From Bacillota bacterium (lineage in GTDB: Bacteria > Bacillota > Sulfobacillia > Thermaerobacterales > Thermaerobacteraceae), in assembly GCA_003242195.1 (NCBI GenBank), contig QGUQ01000010.1:1-13982 (forward strand): a stretch of 13,982 bases of DNA. Reading direction: 5' to 3'. This document shows, piece by piece, positions 1-7,379 of the stretch. Within the stretch, counting starts at the first letter, position 1; every line of letters starts with the position of its first letter. The notes below the pieces were generated by a model. That model saw nothing but the letters and a program-made list of their open reading frames with translations, was not told the DNA's origin and ran no database searches. A program made the translations under genes and the position numbers.

Positions 1-853
1 CCCCCGCCCAGGGGGGTTGCCCCTGGGGCTCCGGTCCCGGGGGGCCTACCCCCCGCGCGAGCTGCTGTGGGGCCTGATGCTGGAGTCGGGCAACGACGCC
101 GCGGTGGCCATCGCCGAGCACATCTCGGGCAGCGAGGCCGCCTTCGCCCGGTTGATGAACGACACGGCGCGCCGCCTGGGCCTGCAGGATACCCACTTCA
201 CCAATCCCCACGGCCTGCATGACCCCGGCCATCACACGACCGCCTATGACCTGGCGGTCATGACCCGCTACGCCCTGGCCAACGACTATTTCGCCCGCCT
301 GGTCTGCCAGCCCGAGAAGGTGCTGTGCCGGGGCGACGCCGACTGGGTGCGCGTCCTCGCCTCCACCAACCGGCTGCTCTGGTACCACGAGTGGATCGAT
401 GGGGTGAAGACGGGGACGACGGATCCCGCGGGACTTTGCCTGGTCAGTTCGGGCAGCCGCGGGGGCGGCCGCCTCATCGCCGTGGTCTTGGATTCCGAGG
501 ACCGCTGGGAGGACAGCCGGCGCCTGCTGGAGTGGGGGTTCACCGCCTTTCAGGCGGTTCGATCCGGCACCGCCGGGGATGCCGCGGGGCGCGTCCGCGT
601 GACGGGCGGCCGGCAGCGCTGGGTGAGTGCCGTGCTGGAACGGGATCTGGCGGCCATGGTGCCGAAGGGGCTGGCCCGCCGCGTGCGGATGCGGGTGGAG
701 CTGCCCCCTCGCGTTGGGGCACCGGTGACGGCCGGGCAGGTCCTGGGCCAGGCGGTGTTGCTGCTGGACCACCAGGAGGTGGCCCGTGCCGGGCTGCGGG
801 CCGGGGAGGCGGTGGGCCGGGCGCCCTGGTGGCGGCGGGTGCTGCCGTGGTAG
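1..853 (+). CDS. D-alanyl-D-alanine carboxypeptidase (DacF/PBP5-like, peptidase S11), 5' partial
   Basis: This serine DD-peptidase trims the terminal D-Ala from peptidoglycan stem peptides outside the membrane. The reading frame (codons from base 2) is open through the left edge, so the N-terminus with its signal peptide and the SxxK catalytic motif lie outside the window. Two of the three penicillin-binding-protein motifs are visible: SGN at 86-94 (in LMLESGNDAAVAIAEH) and KTG at 407-415 (in GVKTGTTDPAG). They are 107 codons apart, close to the spacing in PBP5-type enzymes. The roughly 145 residues after KTG fit the beta-rich PBP5 C-terminal domain and end in a Trp- and Arg-rich tail (PWWRRVLPW), which may be a membrane-associating helix as in other low-molecular-weight PBPs. 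The stop is TAG at 851-853. The family is certain; the exact paralog (DacA, DacB or DacF) cannot be set from this fragment. Confidence 0.93.
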   Translation, partial: PRPGGLPLGLRSRGAYPPRELLWGLMLESGNDAAVAIAEHISGSEAAFARLMNDTARRLGLQDTHFTNPHGLHDPGHHTTAYDLAVMTRYALANDYFARLVCQPEKVLCRGDADWVRVLASTNRLLWYHEWIDGVKTGTTDPAGLCLVSSGSRGGGRLIAVVLDSEDRWEDSRRLLEWGFTAFQAVRSGTAGDAAGRVRVTGGRQRWVSAVLERDLAAMVPKGLARRVRMRVELPPRVGAPVTAGQVLGQAVLLLDHQEVARAGLRAGEAVGRAPWWRRVLPW

Positions 854-929
854 GGGAGGGCGGTCCCGGCGGCGGGGTCGGCGCGGGGCCGTCCGTGCCG
901 CCGGGTGGCGTCCGGGAGGGGGCTTGGAC

Positions 930-1691
930 ATGGCCTGGCATCGCGCTACCCGCTCGCGGCTGGCGATCCTAGCCGGCATCCTCGGGCTGCTGGCCGCGGC
1001 CCGGCTTGCCCTGGAGCTGCCCGCCGCCCGGCGCGTGCTACCCGCGGCGGCGGGAGACATCGTCCTGCAGGAGGTGTCCACGGACCGCCGCCAGGTGGCG
1101 CTGACCTTCGACGTCATGGAAGGGGATCGGGTGGTCGGGGAGGTGTTGGACGCCCTGGCCCGGATGCGGGCGCGTGCCACCTTCTTCGTCACCGGTGCCT
1201 GGGCTCGCGACCACGGCGGCCTGGTGGGCCGCATGGCGAGGGACGGGCATCAGGTGGAGACCCTGGGGTGGCGGGGTACGCCCCTGGCGGGTCGCCCGCA
1301 GCGGGAGGTCCTGCAGGAGCTGCGGGAGAGCAGAGCGGTCCTTCAGCGGCAGACGGGACGGCCGGTGCGCTTCCTGCGCCCCCCCGCCGGCGATCATGAC
1401 GCGGGGGTTGTGGCCGCGGCTCGGCAGGAGGGTTTGCGGGTGGTCCTCTGGAGCCTCGACTCCCATGATTGGACGAACCCGGGCGTGGACTACATCGTCG
1501 ACCGGGTGACCGGTCGCGTGCGCCCGGGCAGCGTCGTGCTGCTGAGCGCCAGCGACTTCGCCCTCCAGACGCCGCGGGCGATGCCCGGCATTCTCGAGGG
1601 CCTGGCCCGGGAGGGTCTGCGGCCCGTCACCCTGGATGCACTCCTCCAGGAAGGGCAGGGGGGCGCCCCGGGAGGCACGCCGGCGCCGTGA
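930..1691 (+). CDS. Membrane-anchored polysaccharide deacetylase-fold protein (PdaB/YlxY-like), probably catalytically inactive
   Basis: The fold is NodB/polysaccharide deacetylase. The ATG at 930 has a GGGAGGGGG ribosome binding site at 914-922. The 253-residue product has an N-terminal anchor or signal segment (about residues 10-30), then VALTFDVMEGD (57-66, motif 1), ATFFVTG (83-89), RPPAG (150-154, motif 3) and WSLDSHDW (174-181, motif 4). The layout resembles the sporulation deacetylase PdaB, including TFD not followed by DGP. However, the zinc-binding H-x3-H of motif 2 reads L112 and G116 (VETLGWRG), and the motif 5 histidine (LLH) is S206 (LLSASD). With all three histidines gone, ordinary metal-dependent deacetylation is unlikely; a structural, binding or regulatory role in the cell wall is more plausible. 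It lies 76 bp after the carboxypeptidase on the same strand, so the two may form a cell-wall operon. The fold is well supported; the function is unknown. Confidence 0.85.
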   Translation: MAWHRATRSRLAILAGILGLLAAARLALELPAARRVLPAAAGDIVLQEVSTDRRQVALTFDVMEGDRVVGEVLDALARMRARATFFVTGAWARDHGGLVGRMARDGHQVETLGWRGTPLAGRPQREVLQELRESRAVLQRQTGRPVRFLRPPAGDHDAGVVAAARQEGLRVVLWSLDSHDWTNPGVDYIVDRVTGRVRPGSVVLLSASDFALQTPRAMPGILEGLAREGLRPVTLDALLQEGQGGAPGGTPAP

Positions 1692-1695
1692 GAAG

Positions 1696-1729
1696 CCGGC
1701 GGCCGCCGGGACCGGCGGCCGCCGGTCCC
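1696..1729. terminator. GC-rich palindrome between convergent genes, likely bidirectional terminator
   Basis: The 41-bp gap between the deacetylase-like gene (stop 1691) and mrfB (stop 1733, opposite strand) is almost entirely inverted repeat. A 14-bp self-complementary unit (CCGGCGGCCGCCGG) occurs at 1696-1709 and again at 1712-1725, separated by GA. The second copy is the core of a perfect 22-bp palindrome at 1708-1729. The units can pair with each other or fold individually, giving very stable hairpins on either strand. No U-run follows on either strand, so it is not a canonical intrinsic terminator. Its position between two converging genes is what suggests termination. Confidence 0.55.
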
Positions 1730-1732
1730 GCT

Positions 1733-3133
1733 CTATGTCGCCTGCTGCTGGCGGGAGCGGTCTGCGAGCAGGGCCCGGAGCTCCTCGATACGCCGGGCCA
1801 GGGGCGACGGCGTGCCGCGGACCAGGCGCTGGCGCCGGGCCAGCAGGCGATCGGCGGTGTCGAGGCAGGCCGCGGCCCGGTCCCAGTGCCGCAGCTTCAG
1901 CCAGAGGCGCGCCAGTTGCAGCCAGGGGTCGATGGGTGCCAGAGGATGCTCGGCATCGCACAGGGCCGCCTGCAGGGCGACGGCCTCCGCCCAGCGCCGG
2001 CCGCTGCGGTACAGGGCCACCAAGCGGCCGGCGACGGCGGTGGCTTCCTGGCGCGTCCGGGCCAGGGCCAGGGCGTGCTCATACCAGGCCGCGGCCTTGT
2101 CCCGGTCGCAGCGTTCCCATTCCCGGGCCGTACGGGCTGCCTCCGCCGCCGACCGCGCCCGGGACGGCGGGCGCCGGAGATGTTCCACCAGGTCCGCCGC
2201 CAGCCCGGCCAGGGACAGGAGATCCCACAGGTTGTGCCGGAAAACCGGCAGCAAAGCGCCCTCGTCGCCTTCCTGGAGATAGAGGAGGTACCGGGCCGGG
2301 ATCTCGGCGCCATCGACGTCCCCCCGGCGCAGGAAACCGAGGCGGCGCCGCTCCAGGCTGCGCAGGTCGCAGCGCAGGCCCCCGGCCCCGAACAACCGCC
2401 GGGCAGGGTAGAGCAGGTCAAAGTGGGCCCGGGGCTGCGGCGGCCGCAGGCCCGCCAGGCGCCAGCGCCCCTCCAGCAGGGGCCAGTCGAAGCCACGGCC
2501 GTTGAAGGTCACCAGCCACGGGCGCTCCTCCACCCGTTGGGCGACGGCGGCCAGCAGAGCCGGTTCATCCGCCGGGCCCGGAAGCAGGAACTGCTCGCAG
2601 GCCATCCGGAGGGTCCCTCCGGCCGCCCGCTCGAACCAGGCGACGCCCGCCAGGAAGGCGTGGTGACCGGCGCCGCGGGAGAGGCCCGTGGTCTCCAGGT
2701 CGAGGAAGAGCAGCCGGTCGGGTGCCGGCGGCACGGGGCCCCGCGCCCGCACGGGGCCTGTGACCGCCGCCAGCAGGGGCAGGCCGCGGGCGATGCTCTC
2801 CCACCACGCCGCGATGGAACCGTTGCCGTGCCGGTACGTTCCGTCCAGGACCAGCCGCCAGCGCCGGGCGGTCCCTGCCGGCGTCGGGACGCCTTCCAGG
2901 GGCAGGAGAGCGTCGCCTGAGGCCGCGTTGCCCTCCCCGCTGGGTCCGCCCGCCTCCTCTTCCCGGGACCGCGGCTCCCGCGGTCCCACCGCCCCGCCAG
3001 GCGGCGGGGCAGCCGGGGTCGAGGAACCCGCGTCGCCCGCCGCTGCGCCTACGGAGGTCGGTGCCGGCCGGCCCGGTCGGATCACCAGCCGGCCCTGGGC
3101 GTGCAACTCCCGCAACCGCTCCAGCCGGCTCAC
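1733..3133 (-). CDS. mrfB: Mitomycin repair exonuclease MrfB (YprB), RNase H-like fold with C-terminal TPR-like helices
   Basis: This is the DEDD-type nuclease that works with the helicase MrfA in removal of mitomycin C DNA adducts, as established for B. subtilis YprB/YprA. The 466-residue product starts at GTG 3133, with GGAGGAGG at 3144-3151 (10-nt spacing). Residues 20-75 are a low-complexity Pro/Gly/Ala/Glu linker. The nuclease domain (about 138-320) shows DLETTG (145-150, D145 and E147), FNGRGFDWPLL (210-220, D216) and HNLWD (300-304, H300 and D304), the expected acidic and His/Asp residues. Residues 345-435 hold helical repeats (AWYEHALALA, WLQLARLWLKLRHWDRA) like TPRs. The stop is TAG at 1733-1735. 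The frame is open further upstream, but that part overlaps mrfA out of frame and is not coding. It follows mrfA after 88 bp on the same strand, so the two are probably one operon. Confidence 0.9.
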   Translation of the reverse strand: MSRLERLRELHAQGRLVIRPGRPAPTSVGAAAGDAGSSTPAAPPPGGAVGPREPRSREEEAGGPSGEGNAASGDALLPLEGVPTPAGTARRWRLVLDGTYRHGNGSIAAWWESIARGLPLLAAVTGPVRARGPVPPAPDRLLFLDLETTGLSRGAGHHAFLAGVAWFERAAGGTLRMACEQFLLPGPADEPALLAAVAQRVEERPWLVTFNGRGFDWPLLEGRWRLAGLRPPQPRAHFDLLYPARRLFGAGGLRCDLRSLERRRLGFLRRGDVDGAEIPARYLLYLQEGDEGALLPVFRHNLWDLLSLAGLAADLVEHLRRPPSRARSAAEAARTAREWERCDRDKAAAWYEHALALARTRQEATAVAGRLVALYRSGRRWAEAVALQAALCDAEHPLAPIDPWLQLARLWLKLRHWDRAAACLDTADRLLARRQRLVRGTPSPLARRIEELRALLADRSRQQQAT

Positions 3134-3221
3134 GACGGCAGTTCCTCCTCCGGGGCGCCGCGGCGACACACCCACGGTCGGAGGGAGGCGGCGGATGGGG
3201 GGTGACGATCGGGACTGACCA

Positions 3222-5498
3222 TCAACGGGCGGCCTCCCCCGCCCGGGCCAGCAACCGCGCCAGCAGGTGGCGCGCCGCCGCCTTGGCGCCGCTGCCGCTC
3301 TCGTTCTCGGGACCCACGCAGGCCGGGCAGCCGGCCTCGCACGGACAGGCGTCGATGGCTTCCGCAGCCGCCTGCCAGAGGAGTTCCAGGATCTCATAGG
3401 CCTTGTCGGCCAGGCCGACCCCGCCGGGGTAGGCGTCGTAGAGGAACACCGTCGGGCGCCCCGTGAAGGGCGAGCGGAGCTGGGCGACGGTCCCCAGGTC
3501 CCGCGGGTCGCAGAGCAGGTACAGGGGCGCCAGACGTCCCAGGAGATAGGCCAGGCCGTGCAGGCCCGATTGCACCGTGGCGGGCGGGAGGCCCTCCACC
3601 GCTCCTTCCGCCAGGGAGAACCAGCATGCCGCGGTGTGCATCTCCAGCTCCGGCAGGTGGATGCGCCCCCACCCGACGTTCTCGTGGGTGTAGAGCTTGA
3701 TCTTCTTGAACAGCGTCGCCCGGGCGATGACCGCCACCTCGCCACGGGCTGCCTCGCCGCCGGACACGGCCCGGGTCGCCAGGGTGTCCAGCACCTTGAG
3801 GTCCACCGCGAGATGGGCGTCGGTGTAGTAGTCCACGTTCACCGGTCGCACGTAGGCCTTGTTTTCTTCGAAATCCAGCCGCTCGACCTGGTACTGCTGG
3901 CCTTCGTGGATGTAGATGGCCTGCTCGTGCACCAGCATCGGTGCCGAGAAACGGTCGACCTCGCCGATCACCCGAGCGCCCCGGGAGACGTCGATGATCA
4001 CCACGTTCTCCTCTGCGGCCGAGCGCAGGCTGATCTCATGGGCCGGGAAGGTGTCGCTGATCCAGTGCCAGCGGTCTCCGGCCCGCTGCACGAGCCCCTG
4101 CTCCGCCAGGAAGGTGAGGACGTCGTCCACCGGCTGGTCGCCAAACCGCTCTCCGGAGCGGAAGGGCAGCTCGAAGGCGGCGCACTGGATGTGGCTGACC
4201 AGGATGTAAAGGTTGTCGGGGTTGATGTAGGCCGCCTCCACCGGCGTGGAGAGCAGGAACTCCGGATGGCGCGCGATGTATTGGTCCAGGGGGCTGCTGG
4301 AGGCCACCAGCACCCCCGCCGCCGCTCCCTGGCGCCGGCCGGCGCGGCCCGCCTGCTGCCAGAAGCTGGCCACGCTGCCCGGGTAGCCCGCCAGGACGGC
4401 GGCCTGCAGGGAGCCGATGTCGATGCCGAGTTCCAGGGCATTGGTGGCCACCACTCCCAGCACCCGGCCCTCCCGCAGCCCGCGCTCGATCTCCCGCCGC
4501 TCCCGGGGCAGGTACCCGCCCCGGTAGCCGCGCACGCGCTCGCCGCCGTCGCCTAGGGCGTCACGCAGGTACGTGAGCAGCACCTCCACCGCCAGCCGGG
4601 TGCGGGCGAAGACGATGGTGGGGATGCCGTTGCGGAGAAACCGTTCGGCCCAACGCCGCGCCTCGGGCAGGACGCCCCTCCGGATGCCCAGTTGCTGGTT
4701 GACCACCGGCGGGTTGTAGATGATCACGTGGCGCTCCCCGCGGGGGGCACCGCTCCGGTCGACGACCCGCACCGGCCTTCCCAGGAGTTTCTCCGCGTGC
4801 TGGCGAGGATTGGCGATGGTCGCCGAGCAGGCGATGATGCGCGGGCGGGAGCCGTAGAACTCGCAGATCCTTTGCAGCCGCCGCAGGACGTTGGCCACGT
4901 GGCTGCCAAACACGCCGCGATAGTGGTGCAGCTCGTCGACGACCACGTACTCCAGGTTCTCGAACAGGTTCACCCAGCGGGTGTGATAGGGCAGGATGCC
5001 GGCGTGAAGCATGTCGGGATTCGTCATGACCACGTGGCCGGCGGCCCGGATGGCCCTCCGTGCTGCCGTCGGCGTGTCGCCGTCGTAGGTATAGGCCTTG
5101 ACGGGGATGCCCAGCTCCTCGACGGCTTCCTGGAACACCGCGTACTGGTCCTGGGCCAGTGCCTTGGTAGGGAAGAGGTAGAGGGCCCGCGCCTCCGGGC
5201 GCTCCAGGATGCGCTGGAGCACAGGCAGGTTGTAGCACAGCGTCTTGCCCGACGCCGTGGGGGTGACCACGACCACGTCCTCGCCCCGCAGACTGGCGGC
5301 GATGGCCTCGGCCTGGTGGCTGTAGAGGCGCTGGATGCCGCGGGAGCGGAGCCACGCCACCAGGCGCGGGTCCAGGACGGCCGGCGGATCGGCATACTGG
5401 CCCGGGTGGGCGGGCTGCACCTCCCACGCCTGGATGGGGGCGATCCAGTCCGGCTCGGTGCGCAGCTGGTCGAGGACCTGCTCCAGCGACAGGGACAC
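3222..5498 (-). CDS. mrfA: DEAD/DEAH-box helicase with DUF1998, mitomycin repair factor MrfA (YprA)
   Basis: This superfamily 2 helicase acts with MrfB in a UvrABC-independent pathway that repairs mitomycin C damage in B. subtilis. Visible in the 758-residue product: TPTASGKT (79-86, Walker A), VVVDELHHYRG (185-195, DEAH-type box DELH), SATIANP (225-231), GYRGGYLPRERREIERG (324-340), TNALELGIDIG (352-362) and QQAGRAGRR (381-389, arginine-finger motif VI). DUF1998 at the C-terminus carries four cysteines, C718, C720, C724 and C727 (CPCEAGCPAC), the metal-binding cluster typical of MrfA. I prefer the GTG at 5498: it has GGAGGTG six bases upstream (5505-5511), and the N-terminus then aligns in length with B. 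subtilis YprA (749 aa). An in-frame ATG at 5522 adds eight residues with a weaker ribosome binding site. Extension further upstream would run into the divergent gene region and is not credible. Confidence 0.94.
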   Translation of the reverse strand: MSLSLEQVLDQLRTEPDWIAPIQAWEVQPAHPGQYADPPAVLDPRLVAWLRSRGIQRLYSHQAEAIAASLRGEDVVVVTPTASGKTLCYNLPVLQRILERPEARALYLFPTKALAQDQYAVFQEAVEELGIPVKAYTYDGDTPTAARRAIRAAGHVVMTNPDMLHAGILPYHTRWVNLFENLEYVVVDELHHYRGVFGSHVANVLRRLQRICEFYGSRPRIIACSATIANPRQHAEKLLGRPVRVVDRSGAPRGERHVIIYNPPVVNQQLGIRRGVLPEARRWAERFLRNGIPTIVFARTRLAVEVLLTYLRDALGDGGERVRGYRGGYLPRERREIERGLREGRVLGVVATNALELGIDIGSLQAAVLAGYPGSVASFWQQAGRAGRRQGAAAGVLVASSSPLDQYIARHPEFLLSTPVEAAYINPDNLYILVSHIQCAAFELPFRSGERFGDQPVDDVLTFLAEQGLVQRAGDRWHWISDTFPAHEISLRSAAEENVVIIDVSRGARVIGEVDRFSAPMLVHEQAIYIHEGQQYQVERLDFEENKAYVRPVNVDYYTDAHLAVDLKVLDTLATRAVSGGEAARGEVAVIARATLFKKIKLYTHENVGWGRIHLPELEMHTAACWFSLAEGAVEGLPPATVQSGLHGLAYLLGRLAPLYLLCDPRDLGTVAQLRSPFTGRPTVFLYDAYPGGVGLADKAYEILELLWQAAAEAIDACPCEAGCPACVGPENESGSGAKAAARHLLARLLARAGEAAR

Positions 5499-5504
5499 GG
5501 CGGG

Positions 5505-5511
5505 CACCTCC
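5505..5511 (-). promoter_or_regulatory. Ribosome binding site deciding the mrfA start
   Basis: On the minus strand GGAGGTG ends six bases before the GTG at 5496-5498. The competing ATG at 5520-5522 has only a weak GGGACGAA upstream. This favours GTG 5498 and places the LexA-like box at 5514-5527 in the 5' untranslated region. Confidence 0.6.
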
Positions 5512-5513
5512 AG

Positions 5514-5527
5514 CGAAAGCATGTTCG
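5514..5527 (-). promoter_or_regulatory. Putative LexA/SOS box upstream of mrfA
   Basis: The plus strand reads CGAAAGCATGTTCG (minus: CGAACATGCTTTCG). This matches nine of the ten half-site bases of the Gram-positive LexA (DinR) palindrome CGAAC-N4-GTTCG; the only mismatch is A for C at the fifth plus-strand position. It lies 15 bp upstream of the preferred mrfA GTG and overlaps the alternative ATG. A repressor here would cover the start of the transcript. The sequence match is direct; binding is inference. Confidence 0.5.
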
Positions 5528-5572
5528 TCCCGCACCGGCGGAACCCTGCCGGCCGGGAGGGCGGCCACGGGA

Positions 5573-5632
5573 CCGCGTTGTATGATGTAAGGGGCGCTAT
5601 GATCAATAAAGTGAAACGGGCGGCGCGAAGCA
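5573..5632. promoter_or_regulatory. AT-rich divergent promoter region between mrfA and bshC
   Basis: This is the only AT-rich island between the two divergent starts (5498 minus, 5694 plus). For the plus strand there is TATGAT at 5598-5603 with TTGTAT at 5578-5583, but the spacer is only 14 bp. For the minus strand two weak options exist: TTGATC-N18-TACAAC (about 5578-5607), and TTGCTT-N17-TTTATT further upstream. None is convincing alone, but the island's composition and position make it the likely promoter zone for both units. Confidence 0.4.
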
Positions 5633-5693
5633 AACTCCCGCGCGCTGGAAGTGGCGAAGCGGACGCCCGTTGCCGAGGGGAAGGGACTGCCCG

Positions 5694-7379
5694 GTGCACA
5701 TTCAACCCCTGGACGAACTGGAGCTCCTCTACCCCGATTTTTTTGTCCACTACTTGCAGGATTTCGAGCGGGTGCGGCCGTTCTTCCTCTACGATCCCCA
5801 CGATCCGGAGGCTTTCGCGCGGCGCGCCCTGGCGCTGGAACGCAGCGGCCACCGGCCGCCGCGGGAGGCCGTCGCGGAGGCGCTGCACGCCTACAACCGG
5901 CGACTCGGCGCTGAGGAACCGGCACTGGAGGCGGCGCGCAGGCTGGCGGACCCGCAGGCCCTGGCGGTGGTCGGCGGCCAGCAGCCGGGCCTGGCTACGG
6001 GACCCCTGTATACGGTGTACAAGGCTTTGGGCGTGATACGCCTGGCACGACAGCTGGAGGACAACCTGCGGCGGCCGGTGGTTCCCGTCTTCTGGCTCGC
6101 TACCGAGGACCACGACCTGGAGGAGTCCAACCGCCTGTACGTGGTGGACGACCGCGGGCGGTTGCGCCTCCTGCGCCTGCCCGCACCGGCGGGAGGCGGC
6201 CAGTTGTCCCTCGGTGCCCTGCCTCTGACGCCGGCGGCGCGGGCGGTGGTGGCGGAACTGGTCCGGCTGTCGGGGGTCAGCCACGAGAACCCCTTTGCGC
6301 GGCTTCTGGAAGAAGAGCGCCAGGCCGCCCGCACCTTCGGCGAGTGGGCGGCCCGCTTGATGGCGCGGCTGTTCTCGGGGCATGGCCTCGTGCTGCTGGA
6401 TCCCATGGAGCCTTCCTTGCGCCGGCTCGCCCGCTCCCTCCTGCAGCGAGCCGTGGTACGGCGTGAAGCGATCCACCGCGAGCTGACCGCGGCGGCCCAG
6501 CGCCTGGAGCGGCGTGGCTACCGGCCGCAGTTGCAGCTGGCTCCTGAGCACTCCCACCTCTTCTACTACGACCGGGGACGGCGGGTGGCGCTGCTGTGGC
6601 GGGACGGCGAGTTCACGGACCGCCATGGGCGGCTGCACATGAGTGCGGGGGAAGTGGCACGCCGCCTGGAGATCTCCCCGGAGTCCTTCAGCCCGAACGT
6701 GGTGCTGCGCCCCATGGTCCAGGACTGGCTCCTGCCCACCGTCGCCTTCGTCACCGGTCCCGGCGAGACCCACTACCTCGCCCAGTTGCGGGACGTGTAT
6801 CCCCTGTTCGGCCTGGAGATGCCGGTCATCGTGCCGCGTCCCGGCTTCACCCTGATCGCCCCGGAGGCCGTCGAGCGTCTGCGCCGCTACCGGGTCGGGG
6901 TGGGCGACATCCTGCGGGACCCCGGCGGCTGCCGGCAGAGGGCACTAGCCGCCCTGGACCCGGTGGGCATCGACCGCCGGTTCGAGGAGGTCCGCACCCG
7001 GATCAAGGACCTGTACGCGGAGTTGCTGGACGAACTGGAGCTGATTCGTCCGGAACTGCGCCCGCTGGGCCAGCAAAACCTGGGCCGCATCCTGGCCCAA
7101 GTGGATTACCTGCACCGCAAGGCATGGCAACACCACCGGCGGCGCCACCGGGAGGTCACGAGGGACTTCGACTGGCTCGAGAACAGCCTGCGTCCGGCCG
7201 GCGTGCCCCAGGAACGAGTCCACAACGCGTTTTCCTACCTGTTGCGATATGGCGACCGGTGGCTGCGCACCCTGCTGCGCGCTCCGGGGAGCGACGGCCA
7301 CCGGCTGGTCTTCCTGGAAACTCCTGCGGAGGCCGGGGCCGAGGCCGGGCTGATCGGGCGAGGTGAAGACGGCCGGTGA
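5694..7379 (+). CDS. bshC: Putative cysteine ligase BshC, bacillithiol biosynthesis
   Basis: BshC adds cysteine to glucosaminyl-malate in the last step of bacillithiol synthesis, the low-molecular-weight thiol of many Bacillota. The 561-residue product (B. subtilis BshC is about 540) starts at GTG 5694, with GAGGGGAAGGGA at 5675-5686. A TTG at 5670 in the same frame lies upstream of that site and is less likely. Family signatures are GGQQPGLATGPLYT (94-107) and VFWLATEDHDLEESN (132-146), then FVTGPGETHYLAQLR in the middle. The C-terminal third is a charged coiled coil (LYAELLDELELIRPELR onward) ending in a FSYLLRYGDRW segment, as in the family. It is transcribed divergently from mrfA and overlaps yigZ by four bases. 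Family assignment is firm; whether the host makes bacillithiol depends on bshA and bshB elsewhere. Confidence 0.93.
   Translation: MHIQPLDELELLYPDFFVHYLQDFERVRPFFLYDPHDPEAFARRALALERSGHRPPREAVAEALHAYNRRLGAEEPALEAARRLADPQALAVVGGQQPGLATGPLYTVYKALGVIRLARQLEDNLRRPVVPVFWLATEDHDLEESNRLYVVDDRGRLRLLRLPAPAGGGQLSLGALPLTPAARAVVAELVRLSGVSHENPFARLLEEERQAARTFGEWAARLMARLFSGHGLVLLDPMEPSLRRLARSLLQRAVVRREAIHRELTAAAQRLERRGYRPQLQLAPEHSHLFYYDRGRRVALLWRDGEFTDRHGRLHMSAGEVARRLEISPESFSPNVVLRPMVQDWLLPTVAFVTGPGETHYLAQLRDVYPLFGLEMPVIVPRPGFTLIAPEAVERLRRYRVGVGDILRDPGGCRQRALAALDPVGIDRRFEEVRTRIKDLYAELLDELELIRPELRPLGQQNLGRILAQVDYLHRKAWQHHRRRHREVTRDFDWLENSLRPAGVPQERVHNAFSYLLRYGDRWLRTLLRAPGSDGHRLVFLETPAEAGAEAGLIGRGEDGR

Noticed and set aside
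325..972. Plus-strand open frame of 215 codons overlapping the carboxypeptidase and deacetylase-like genes
   Set aside because: Gly/Ala/Pro/Arg-rich translation with no motif; the carboxypeptidase frame over the same bases carries SGN and KTG.
1469..2920. Long plus-strand open frame of 483 codons
   Set aside because: It runs antisense to mrfB, has the Gly/Pro/Gln/Arg composition of a GC-rich shadow frame and no recognisable motif.
3134..3745. Extension of the mrfB frame into mrfA, suggesting a fused or longer MrfB
   Set aside because: This part overlaps the conserved DUF1998 region of mrfA in another frame and reads as Ser/Arg-rich shadow; mrfB has a clear GTG and ribosome binding site at 3133.
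5499..6773. Upstream extension of the mrfA frame giving a 1183-residue protein
   Set aside because: The extra part is antisense to bshC, has low-complexity composition and no helicase-related motif; the real N-terminus aligns with YprA at GTG 5498 with a strong ribosome binding site.
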